A stretch of DNA of 64,000 bases from Thinopyrum elongatum (taxonomy: Eukaryota > Streptophyta > Magnoliopsida > Poales > Poaceae), in assembly GCA_011799875.1 (NCBI GenBank), contig CM022297.1:446263292-446327291 (forward strand), given 5' to 3'. Shown here piece after piece: positions 1 through 10,028 of this stretch (within the stretch, counting starts at the first letter, position 1; each line of letters begins with the position of its first letter). Position numbers and translations under genes: made by a program. The notes under the pieces are model-generated. The model ran no database searches. It saw only the letters and a list, made by a program, of their open reading frames with translations, and had not been told where the DNA came from.

Positions 1-432
1 GGTAAGCGCACCTACAGTTTCCACGATGGTTACGGCGCTACACCCGAGCGTGCCGTTCTGCTTGCCGCAATGGCAGGAATCACCGGTCTTCGTCATCAAG
101 AGAGCATGGTGCAAGAGAACCGTGCTTATCAATATTATCCCACCATCGTCGAATATCCTAAGCGGATCAAGTCCCCCTCTGTCAACCCTCAAGATGACCC
201 GGCTATCCTCGCCATGTCCCGTTACATCACGGCCGAGTGTCTTCTTATTTCCGAGTTAGTTCGAGACGCCATTCGAGCCAGGAGATTGCTTGGTGTTTCC
301 CTACCTCAGTCTCCGCCAGCTTCTCCAACCCCTCCGCGTCATCCCTCCGGAGTTTCGAAGTCAGCAGTTCCACTCGCTACTCCCTTAGCTTCTTTGTCAG
401 CTCCCAAGCATTTTCTCAAGCGTAGGGTGTAG
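1..432 (+). pseudogene. 3' end of an unrecognised ORF in element A
   Basis: One frame is open from the first base of the window to the stop at 430-432, so the protein starts upstream and only about 143 C-terminal residues are seen. The first internal Met is at 70. The middle is tyrosine-rich and the C-terminus is rich in proline, serine and alanine (around 300-390). I recognise no catalytic motif of protease, reverse transcriptase, RNase H or integrase. Gypsy elements of grasses often carry an extra ORF of unknown function, and this may be one. That is a guess from context and general look, not a domain match. Confidence 0.35.
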
Positions 433-2575
433 TCCTTCGTGTAGTGCATGTGCATCTGCTGTAGTATCATGCTTGTGTGTGCCTGTGTGGAGTAGTTTTG
501 TAGCTTGTTTGATATGTGTTTTGTTGCAATAGATCGTTTTCTCGTGCTTCTTTATTTGAATCTTCGGTGTTACCCCCTTATGGAAAATTGCTCATCAACC
601 GACACCGGATCAGAAGAAGCCATGATAAGTAAAGATATACACCAAGGAACTCAGTTAAAAACAATGAGATTTTCAGCTGACAGCATTGTATTGCAGACAT
701 CCGGTCTGAATACAAGTTATATTCTGCTCAGACTTTCAGTAACAAGCACCCGTCAGAGATACATCTTTATTGCAGCAATGATTAAACCAGCAGGAGAAAA
801 AAATTGGATCCAAGTCCAACAAGCATTTCAAGTCAAAGGTATGGTCCGTACATAATGATTGATTATGTCATGAGTCAGATTTAAAACATGCGACACCCAA
901 AAGTCAGTCCAAAGATGCAATGAATTCATTAAGCAAGGATGGTCAGACAATTCTTGTCATACAAGTTATCAGCAGCCGGAATGACAAGGATATATATATA
1001 TATGTCATTTCGTTTGCAAGAAAAGCAGCACAGTATTTCTCAGCGAAGCATACAAGGCAAGATTCCTCAGTCTGCATCAGCAAGGTATGAATGGATTCCC
1101 ATGCAAGATATTCAGTCTTCTCGATAAGGTACTGTAAAAGCTTCTGGCATAAGGTACCGAGTCTTCCCTAGCAAGTCTTTAAGGGTGGAATCTTCTAAGG
1201 TACGCTACCCTGTCTTCCCCAGCAAGCTATCCGCCGAAGGCTTCGAGCACAAGCCATCTAGTTTTCCTCGGCACGATATCCTGATGGTTTCCAATGCAAT
1301 CAATCCAATCTTCTTTAGTACGACACTGGTACAAGATATTAAGCTATGAGTTGTCAGCATATGACAGTGTTTCCAAGTGGCAGATCTGCAACAGTTAAGT
1401 CAGAAACAAGAATCAGTCAGAACAAAGGTATGCCTCGAGAATCAGGTAGTTCTTCATACAATGAGTATGCTGTCAAGTTCATGCAAGTCCCTCGCACAAG
1501 GAAGAATTCATAGTATGCATCCGACAACCTCACTGGATATGCAAGTGAAGGAAAACCAGTGGGTGATGCAAGAATCGACAAGTCTTGAAGAAAGACAACA
1601 TTGAGACACCATCTCAGCAGTAAATATCAAGATCAGCCCCGCGCATCCGACAAGGTGATGTTATTAATCATGTCACTGTCCGGCATAGTCAACACCAGTA
1701 ATGAGATCCGTACCAGCACACGTGAGCCGGATAAATATACCGAGACTGGAGACATGAATAAGACCAGGGTATGATTGCAAGATATTGCCCATGACAATAC
1801 TCAGGGTCGCAAAATAGTCAAGGATATATAAGGGCCCACTCTTTCAGTTAAAGATCCAGATAAAGAAAATGAAAATGAAGAATCAGAGTATTAAATCACA
1901 AAGCATGTGCTCTCACATATGGGAATAGATTAAAGAATAGCCTGTCGTGAATGGGATCACCGCCAGTCAAGTCTGCAAATGTTATCATCAGGAGATGGTG
2001 CATTTTTCTATCAGTCTCGTCAACCGATAGTCAAACCTTTGGTACAGATTGGATACTCAAGACTGTGAATCCAGTCAAGATAAGTAAGAAACTCCTGCAA
2101 GATGTCAGAATCCATTAGAAGAACAGTTATGATTCACATCAATGTGTTGAACCCAGAAGGCATGCATATATTCGAGGAACCCGATGCCTGGATAGAAGAG
2201 ATTCCTTGTTCCACGGGAAGATGTGCTCCCCACTCCGTGGAATATTCTCTGTACTCGATACGAGAATAACATCTCCAGCAAGGATCAATATCGAGAAGGA
2301 CACGTATGTCAGTAATGATAATTTTTCGGACCTCAGCTAAGCCAGCAGATAAGAAAGAAAATTTGGTCCAGTATGAACAGGAACATATGAGGGAAGTCCT
2401 GTCAGTATGTCAGATACGGTGAAGCAAACCACCCAAGATCAAGGCAGTCAGTCAGATGCAATTTGGTGGGAACATAATATAAGGAAATAGGAGAAGCCCG
2501 AGTTGGAAACGGTTTCTTCAAGTTGGAATATTTATTTATCCCTGAGCAACCAAATATCGAGGACGAGATTTCTTT
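433..2575 (+). other. Non-coding internal region of element A
   Basis: Only short, unconvincing ORFs occur here. The sequence is rich in short purine-biased words such as CAAG, GTCAG and AAGAT, with no recognisable pol domain, so the element looks unable to encode its own replication proteins. It leads directly into the polypurine tract and LTR. I see no other element inserted. Confidence 0.5.
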
Positions 2576-2587
2576 AAGGGGGGAAGG
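2576..2587 (+). promoter_or_regulatory. Polypurine tract of element A
   Basis: An uninterrupted purine run (AA, six G, AA, GG) ends two bases before the TG that starts the LTR at 2590. This is the usual position for the plus-strand primer of an LTR retrotransposon and fixes the LTR boundary and orientation. Confidence 0.75.
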
Positions 2588-2589
2588 TT

Positions 2590-5500
2590 TGTAACACCCT
2601 GGATTTTGCCCTTTTCTTTTTCTGATGATTTTCTTGGATTTCTTGTTTTGAATTGTTTTTCTGTGGCTATGTGGTTCTGAAACTTGGGAAGATCATGTCT
2701 TCCTAGGTTTTACAGTGGCTTGTCATCCTCATCATCATCCCAAGATCATGTCATTTTCATCCTTGACCCAATTCCAATATTCATTTTCTTGGGAATATTC
2801 CTTTTCTATTAAAGGAATACTTCTTTTTAACCCTAGGTTGTGAAGCAACCTATATTTCTGTCACTCACAAAACTCCCAAATAATTCTCATAAATTTTTTG
2901 GGTCATATCTTCCTCAAATATGTCAAAATCCTTCCTTGGCATCATCAAAGATAATTCACAAATATTCCTTTTCTGATTCTGCCCTAAGTGGCTTTTTGAA
3001 AAGGAAGTGTCATTTATCTTTGCTTGTTTGACCCCAAACTTTTTAGACACCTTTTCCTGTCAATATAATTGCCCCATGCCAAAATTCAACTCAATTTGCC
3101 TCGTAAATATTCCTGAGCAATTTTTCAAAGTTCCTGTCTGAGGGAAGCATGTGTGAAGGAAGTACAAGCTAGGCATATCCAAATGAGTTGAAATTTTGCA
3201 AGGTCATTCATATGATCCAATCATCACTCTCCACCAAATTTGAGCTCATGTAACCTTTCTATGTGAGCCCAGCTCCAAATCTTGGTTTCTGGTCAGTTTT
3301 TTAGTTTGTGAAGCAACCATATTTTATATTGCTTCATTTAAGCTGAAAATTTAACAGGACATTATCCTATCCATATCAACTCTCTCGACCAAGTTTTGGC
3401 TCAATTCATTAAATAATTTTCCCTGTGCAATTTTTCCAAAATTCTGTCTAGAGAGATGCTATATGAAGCAAGTGCTAGTTTGGCTAATCCAAATGGCATG
3501 AAACTTTTTGAGCATCTTCATATCTTCAAATAATTGGGCCATGACCATTTTCAGATCATTTCATGCACTTATGTGAGTGCTACTTCATCATCTCTCAATC
3601 TGGCCCTTATGGTGGTTTCTACAGCAAGTACCATCTAAACTCCTCCTCTTAAGCTTATTTTTGGTGATCAACATCACCTTAGCATGTGATCATCACCAGA
3701 TGAACCCATTCCTTTGTGGCTAAGTCTGGGCCCCCTCTGCTCAGCACAAACACTTTGCTACTATTCTGGTTTGGCTCCTCTTGCCAATCTCTTCTTTGCC
3801 CCTGGACTGAATTATTTCTTTGTTTGGACTAAGGGTAGCAAGGTCCATCCACTGGACATGGTCTGCCCGGCCAGAATGCACCGCTTGCACCAGTGCACGC
3901 GGTGATCACACTTGCGTCATGCTAATTGCGAGCTCTGGACTCGTTCCGGCCACTGTTCTCGTCCACTCTCTCGTCGTCTCGACTCCCCGCCATGTCTAGT
4001 AGCTCCCCCGTGCTCGATTGCATCATCCCGTGCCCGGGCCCCTCCTGGTTTGCCATGAATGCGCCGCAAACGCCATGCCCGTGCCGCGTCCAGCTCCTGT
4101 CCTCCATTAGAGCACTGCTTGAGCTCGCCCGTGATGCTCTAGAGGCTTCCTCCGCGCCTATATAAGCTGCCCCGAGGTCCTCCGCACCTCACTCACTCCT
4201 CCCTCGCCTCATTTGCTCGCCAGAGTGCCTCTCCTCGCCGTTTTCTTCCCGGGTCGCCTCGGCCATCGCCGGAGTTCGCTCCTCCCCTGTGTGCCTAGCC
4301 CACCTCTCCTCCTCTAGCCACCACCAGCGTGCTCCTCTCCTCTCAGCGGTGCTCCCCAACCCTCCTCCCCCTCGCCGGAGTGGCCGCACCACCGAGAACC
4401 ACCACCGCCCTCACCTCTCTGTCCTCCTCCTGGCGCCGCCCCTCGCCGCCGTCCGACTCCTCCCCGGCGCCATCCAACCCTCTGACAGGACCCCCTCGCT
4501 GCCCCGGTCCCGTCGGTGCCCTCGGCTCGGCCAGAGATGGCCTGAGTCGGCCGGCCCCCTTGGCCACTTCCCTCCCCTGCCCCGCTCTGTTCCACGGGAG
4601 GAACAGGCGGGGGGGAGAAGACGACGCCCGCCTGGCCCCCCTGCCAGTGGGCCCCCTCTGTAAGTGGCACAACCCTGGGTCCACGTGTTTTAAGTGGAAA
4701 CGGGTTTTTCAGAATACATTTTTAGTTTTTTAAAGCGTATTTCCTTCCTCTGTTGCCTAAAGTACGTTTTCCAGTTCAGAAAGCGTATTTTCTCAAATCT
4801 GTTTCTGTCTTATCCACTCAGGGACCCGTTGGTGATAAAAATATTCATAGATTGGTCCCTGTCCTTCTTCACCTCGTATCTCCGCAACCGTAACTCCGAT
4901 TGAGGTGAATCCAACGCCCACTTCTTCATCTTGTCGAGCTCTATCCGTTGGTATCATTTTGACTATGTGGTCCCATAGTGAAAATGACCATTTTGCCCTT
5001 GCTTCTAATCAGCCCCCTCCGAGAGTGAAGCGTTCGGCAAATCGTTCCACGGCTTCACCGCACTTCTTCCCGGAGTCTCCGTCACCCCCAGGCAAGCCAC
5101 AACAGCCACTTGCATGATAGCCATGCAGTAGCCATGATTTCTACTTGAATATTTAATAAAAGTTTGCCCGCTATCTGCCGGCTTGTTTGCTTCTACTGTC
5201 GTTGTTTCGGTTATGGTCGTGGATTCATGTTCACCTTCATGCTATGTTCCGATGCATCTTGTTATCTTGTACTACTTGCTAGCATCATGTTCACATGTCA
5301 TGCTTGGTAGTAATAGTACATGCTGGTAGTAGTGATGTTCTTCCTGATGCATGCTTGCCGTCTGTTACCCAGTACTGTTGCTATGCATGTTCCTTTGCAT
5401 CTAGTGGTCACATGCTTAGTTGGTAGTATTCTTGTTATGTTCTTGCATGGTATTTATTTATGATGCTAGTAGTCATGCTATGCTCATGGGTAGTGTTATA

Positions 5501-6970
5501 TTTATGCTCGTCAGTATGCCATTCTCATTTGGTTAAATGTTTCATTGCTGTTATGCTCGATGATATTGTTGCACCTCCATGCTTATGTTGATATCATGCT
5601 CATGCATTGTAGTTGCATCATGTTATTTTAATATGGCTCAGCTTATTGCATTCAAGTTTAACCGGATAATAATGAACTTGAACAACTGTTGGCTGAGTCA
5701 TTGTGCCACCAAATCGAGCTGACCAGTGCAGCCACATTTTCCTTTTATGTGAAGGCCCTAATGCGGTCTATTGTCATGCCTCTCGCCTGTGCCTCCAACG
5801 AGGGAAGGTTATGGGCGCGCGCTACCCTGATCAGGTAGGCGGACATAAACCTTGTGTGCCCGTTGTTGTTGTAAGGATCCTTGTCCCCGTTTGGGACCGT
5901 TTATGTTTTGCCATGACGGTGGCCGTTGGGTGTCACGAGTTGACACGGGGCCACCCAGGACTTAGCCTAATGGGGAGTTTGTCGGAGTGGCTGGGAGAGT
6001 GTGATGGCAATAGATCGGTTTTGTCGGAATGCCGTTGGTCCACCCGAATGGGAGCATAAGGCCATGGGTTCTGTGGTGTGGGTACAGTGTACTAACCTCT
6101 GCAGAGTGTGTGTTTAATCTATCAATAGCCGCGCCCGCGGATATGGGCCCAGTTTGTAGTCGGTCACACTTTGAGCCAACTATAATAATAACTTGATTAT
6201 TAATAACCCCGGTTCGATGATGAGAAAGAGATTGGTTGTGATCGAGAGAGGATCACGGAGGTATCGTGTATACCAAAGTTGGTTGATCTTATTGTGATCG
6301 CGAGATGATCATGGAGGTATCATGGATACCGATGTTGGTAAGTTGATGCTTGAGATGGTTACGAGGTAACCGCCGAGCAAGAGTAAGTTAGTGCATGATA
6401 ATGTTAACCTGTTACATGTAGTATCATCATGTTCATATGCTCATGCTATGCTTGTTCTAGCCGTATCATGTTCAGTTTTGTGCATGCCATGTTGTTCTGT
6501 TAGTATCATGCTCATGATTGCTTTAACCTGCTAATGCCATGCTGTTGTTTGTCTTGACTGCTTTTGGTTATTGTGAGCTTGCAAGTACATTCAATGTACT
6601 GACCTGGCGTGTCATGCTAGTTTGCAGGTCGTGCCGAGTTTGCTTGCTTGTTTGGTGTGGTTCATGTGTTCGCGAGCTAGGATAAATGTTCGAGCCAGAG
6701 TCCCTGCGGATTGGAGTCCATCATCGTCGTTCGTTGTTCCGCTGCCAATAGAGGTTCCACTGCCTCGAGTTGTTATGCTGCTTGCATAGAGCAACTGTGG
6801 TTGGCGTAGCGTCGCCGTGCCGATGTTATTCATTGTGATATCGGAGACCTTGTATTCATATTCGTGTTGTAATAGAAAGCTGGTTTGTTCTATGCTAAGA
6901 AGTGTCATATTCCAGAAGACTTCACCTCGATCTCTGGGGTGTTCCAGTTTCTCTGAGCTGGGGTGCCACA
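2590..6970 (+). repeat. 3' LTR of element A (4381 bp)
   Basis: The LTR begins TGTAACACCC and ends GGGTGCCACA. It has an AT-rich first third, a TATA box near 4159, and a strongly C/T-biased GC-rich block (about 4180-4650) downstream of it, as expected of a transcribed leader. An imperfect direct repeat of about 60 bp sits at roughly 6230-6345; both copies contain the GATCA-GGAGGTATC motif. The stretch 5200-5600 is rich in short CATGCT/ATGTTC words. Overlapping GC-rich ORFs on both strands (about 4190-4730) look like composition effects, not genes. Confidence 0.75.
4159..4166 (+). promoter_or_regulatory. Probable TATA box in the LTR of element A
   Basis: TATATAAG lies in GC-rich surroundings about 1.57 kb into the LTR, just upstream of a C/T-rich tract. 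It is the best candidate core promoter of element A and would place the transcript start near 4190. Confidence 0.5.
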
Positions 6971-7309
6971 CTAGAATTGGTCAAGATGAAGCATCCTCTC
7001 CCCTACAAGGTCCAATGGCTTAGAGACTCCGGCACCATCCACGTCGAGCATACCGTTCAAGTCTCCTTCAAGATTGGAGCTTACGAAGACACATTGGAGT
7101 GTGATGTGGTTCCCATGATCGTTTGCCACCTCCTTTTTGGACGACCTTGGCAATTCGACCGCGGCGTCATCCACAATGGGCGAACCAATCACTATAGTTT
7201 CAAGATGAAGGGAAAGGAGTTCGTGCTACGTCCTATGTCGCCAAGTCAAGTGATCACCGAAAAGCAAGCAACCACCCATCATGGAGAGAATAGTGAGGGA
7301 ATTACCCAC
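6971..7309 (+). pseudogene. Element B gag-pol fragment: retropepsin region
   Basis: The frame is open across this whole stretch up to element C, where LTR bases supply an artificial TGA (7310-7312). Residues such as LECDVVPM and LLFGRPWQFDRG match the second half of a Ty3/gypsy aspartic protease, the part that forms the dimer-side flap and the FGRPW block. The catalytic DSG segment would lie upstream and is lost to element A. Translation continues without change of frame at 14552 once element C is excised in silico. Confidence 0.75.
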
Positions 7310-8945
7310 TGATACGTCTCCAACGTATCAATAATTTATGAAGTATTCATGCCGTTATATTATCATTGTTGGATATTTTCCATACATTTTATAGAAACTT
7401 TATATCATTTTGGGACTAACCTATTGACATAGTGCCCAGTGCCATTTGTTGTTTTTTGCTTGTTATTTATATCACAGAAAATCAATACCAAATGGAGTCC
7501 AAATGCAGCGAAACTTTTTGGAGATTTTTTCTGGACCAGAAGACACCCGTTGGGCCAAAGAAGTACCAGAGGGGAGCTCCGAGGAGAGCGCAACCCACCA
7601 GAGCGCGCCTGGAGGCCCAGGCGTGCCCAGGTGGGTTGTGCCCACCTCGGTGGCTCCCGCATCGCCTCTTCACCCTATAAATTCCCAAATATTACAAAAA
7701 CCCTCGGGGTAACCCTAGATCAGAAGTTCCGCCACCGCAAGCCTCTGTAGCCATGAAAAACAAATCTAGACCCCGTTCCGGCACTCCGCCGGAGGGGGAG
7801 ATCATCACCGGTGGTCATCTTCATCATCCCGGTGGCCACCATGATGAGGAGGGAGTAGTCCACCCTCGGGGCTGAGGGTTTGTACCAGTAGCTATGTGTT
7901 TAATCTCTCTCTCTCGTGTTCTTGAGATGTCACGATCTTGATGTACGGCGGGCTTTGTTAATATAGTTGGATCATATTGTGTTTTCCCCTCTCTATCTTG
8001 TTGTGAATTGAGTTTTCCCTTTGAGATTTCGTTTTATCGGATTGAATACTTTTATGGATTTGAGAACACTTGATGTATGTCTTGGATATGAATACCCGTG
8101 GTGACAATGGGATATTATATTGATTCACTTGAGATATGTTTTGGTACTCAACTCGCGGATTCCTGAGGTGACATTGGGTAATCTATGCATAAGGGTTGAT
8201 GCATGTTCTTGTCTTTTGTTTCTCCGGTAGAAATCTTGGGACACTCTTTGAGGTTCTTTGTGTCGGATTGAGTATTATGAAGCTGAATTTGCTTTGGTGT
8301 TATTTTAATACGAAACCTTGATAGATCGATCGGAAAGAATAACCTAGTGTTATTTTAGTACGAACTCTTGATAGATCGATCTTGGAAAGAATAACTTGGT
8401 GTTATTTTAGTATGAACTCTTGGATAGATTGATCGGAAAGAATAGCTACAAACAATTTCTTCTTGTGTTCTCTGCTAGATAAGAATTTTGGAGTGATTCT
8501 TCATCGCATGTTGAGGGATGGTTATATGATCCAGTTAGATTAGCATTGTTGAGAGATTGCACTAGCGAAAGTACGGACCCTAGGCCTTGTTTTCAAGCTT
8601 TGCAATACCGTTGTGCTCCATTTTATCACTTGCTACCTTGCTGTTTTTATTTATTCAGATTATAAAAATATATTTCTACCATCCATATTACACATTTATC
8701 ACCATCTCTTCGCCAAACTAGTGCACCTATACAATTTGCCATTGTATTGGGTGTGTTGGGGACACAAGAGACTTTTTGTTATTTGGTTGCAGGGTTGTTT
8801 GAGAGAGACCATCTTCATCCTACGCCTCCGACAGATTGATAAACCTTAGGTCATCCACTTGAGGGAAATTTTCTACTGTCCTACAAAACTCTTCTCTTGG
8901 AGGCCCAACACGAGTCTACAAGAACAAGTTGTGTAGTAGACATCA
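7310..8945 (+). repeat. 5' LTR of element C (1636 bp)
   Basis: Begins TGATACGTCTCCAACG and ends GTAGACATCA, the same ends as the 3' copy. It contains three tandem units of about 50 bp (8298-8450), each starting GTGTTATTTTA and holding GATAGAT-GATC. Confidence 0.9.
8298..8450 (+). repeat. Three tandem 50-bp units in the 5' LTR of C
   Basis: Units start at about 8298, 8347 and 8399. Each carries GTGTTATTTTA near its start and a GATAGATCGATC-like core, ending in GAAAGAATA. The same array is present in the 3' LTR at about 13900, 13950 and 14000, so it predates the insertion. Confidence 0.8.
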
Positions 8946-8955
8946 AGCTCTTTTC

Positions 8956-8972
8956 TGGCGCCATTGCCGGGG
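8956..8972 (+). promoter_or_regulatory. Primer binding site of element C (tRNA-Asp type)
   Basis: TGGCGCCATTGCCGGGG lies 10 nt after the LTR. It is complementary, with one mismatch, to the 3' end of plant tRNA-Asp as I recall it. A gap of about 10 nt between LTR and primer site is typical of Athila-type gypsy elements. Confidence 0.75.
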
Positions 8973-9107
8973 AGGTGAGTGCTTGAAGGTATATCTTTAG
9001 ATCTTGCAATCGAATCTTTTAGTTTTTGCTTTATCACTAGTTTGGTTTATAAAAAGAAAACTACAAAAAAATGGAATTGAGGTGGCCTCATATTATTCGT
9101 CTTTATA

Positions 9108-10028
9108 ATGTCTTTCTTAAATGATGAAAAGGAAAATTGTGCTCAATTGATAGAAGAAGAATTCAATAAAATGTTTGTCATAAAAACTTTGAATGATGAG
9201 CATGATTGCAATGTTGTTGGTATGAATTCTTTGAATATCCATGATGCTAATGATATGCAAAGCTATAAGCTTGGTTATGCTATGTTTGATGAAGATGATA
9301 TTTTTAGTCCCCCAAGATTCGATGTGCAAATTTGTTATAATGGTTGCATGCCTCCTATTTATGATGATTATATTGATGAAAGTGAGTTTGGAAGAGTGTC
9401 AACTTTATGTAATGATGATCCCATTATTTTGGAGGGTGTTGAATCTTATTGTGATAATTATGAAAGTGGATTTGGAGAGGTCATGACTTTATTTAGTGAT
9501 GAATCCACTATTTTGGAAGAGGTTTCAATTGATTATGAAAACAAAGTTGCTATATATGATGATTATGGTGATGACATGTATGCTATAAAGAATAATGATA
9601 ACCATGAAACTTGTCATCATGATTTTAATTTTCAACCCCATGATAGTTATTTTGTTGAGTTTGCTCCCACTACTATTCATGAGAATAAATTTGCTTGTGT
9701 GGAGAGTAATAAAATTTCTATGCTTATGCATCATGAAAAGAGTGCTTTATGTGATAGTTATATTGTTGAATTCATTCATGATGCTACTGAAAATTATTAT
9801 AAGAGAGGAACATATGCTTCTCAATATTTCAATAATATCAAGTTTCCTCTCTTTATGTTGAAAGTTTTGAAGTTGCACCTGTTTTGCCTTCCTATGCTAG
9901 TTGATTCTTGTTCCCATAAGTTGTTTTCTCATAAAATCCCTATGCATAGGAAGTGGGTTATACTTAAATGTGCTTGTCATGTGCTTCATGATACTCCCGT
10001 TATGCTTCAATTCTTATCTTTTATGTGA
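9108..10028 (+). CDS. Element C ORF of unknown function, 306 aa
   Basis: The ORF is intact from ATG to TGA and begins about 135 bp after the primer site, where gag would be expected. The protein is acidic and rich in Asp, Asn, Tyr and His, with loose internal repeats of a motif like FG-V-TL-DDP-ILEGV (about residues 95-145). There is no CCHC knuckle, protease, reverse transcriptase or integrase motif. It may be a degenerate gag or a family-specific ORF kept by non-autonomous members. Conservation of the frame in an element whose LTRs differ by several percent is slightly surprising. I cannot assign a function. Confidence 0.45.
   Translation: MSFLNDEKENCAQLIEEEFNKMFVIKTLNDEHDCNVVGMNSLNIHDANDMQSYKLGYAMFDEDDIFSPPRFDVQICYNGCMPPIYDDYIDESEFGRVSTLCNDDPIILEGVESYCDNYESGFGEVMTLFSDESTILEEVSIDYENKVAIYDDYGDDMYAIKNNDNHETCHHDFNFQPHDSYFVEFAPTTIHENKFACVESNKISMLMHHEKSALCDSYIVEFIHDATENYYKRGTYASQYFNNIKFPLFMLKVLKLHLFCLPMLVDSCSHKLFSHKIPMHRKWVILKCACHVLHDTPVMLQFLSFM

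Larger units (their letters stand above)
1..6970 (+). mobile_element. Element A: 3' part of a long-LTR, LARD-like gypsy retrotransposon
   Basis: The window opens inside an LTR retrotransposon. About 2.6 kb of mostly non-coding internal sequence ends in a polypurine tract (2576-2587), followed by a 4.4-kb LTR that ends at 6970 exactly where the coding sequence of another gypsy element begins. LTR ends TGTAACACCC and GGGTGCCACA are inverted at 8 of 10 positions. The very long LTR and lack of gag-pol resemble the LARD class known in Triticeae (Sukkula is one to compare). The 5' LTR and left junction lie outside the window. The expected 5-bp target duplication would be CTAGA (6971-6975), which cannot be checked here. 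Confidence 0.75.

Noticed and set aside
505..855. 116-aa ORF in the internal part of element A
   Set aside because: It has no motif, and it lies after the stop of the better-supported frame in sequence with the same texture as the rest of the non-coding region.
4189..4733. Overlapping long ORFs on both strands in the LTR of element A
   Set aside because: The block is very C-rich on one strand and stop codons are rare in every frame by composition. No frame shows a domain, and the position is inside an LTR.
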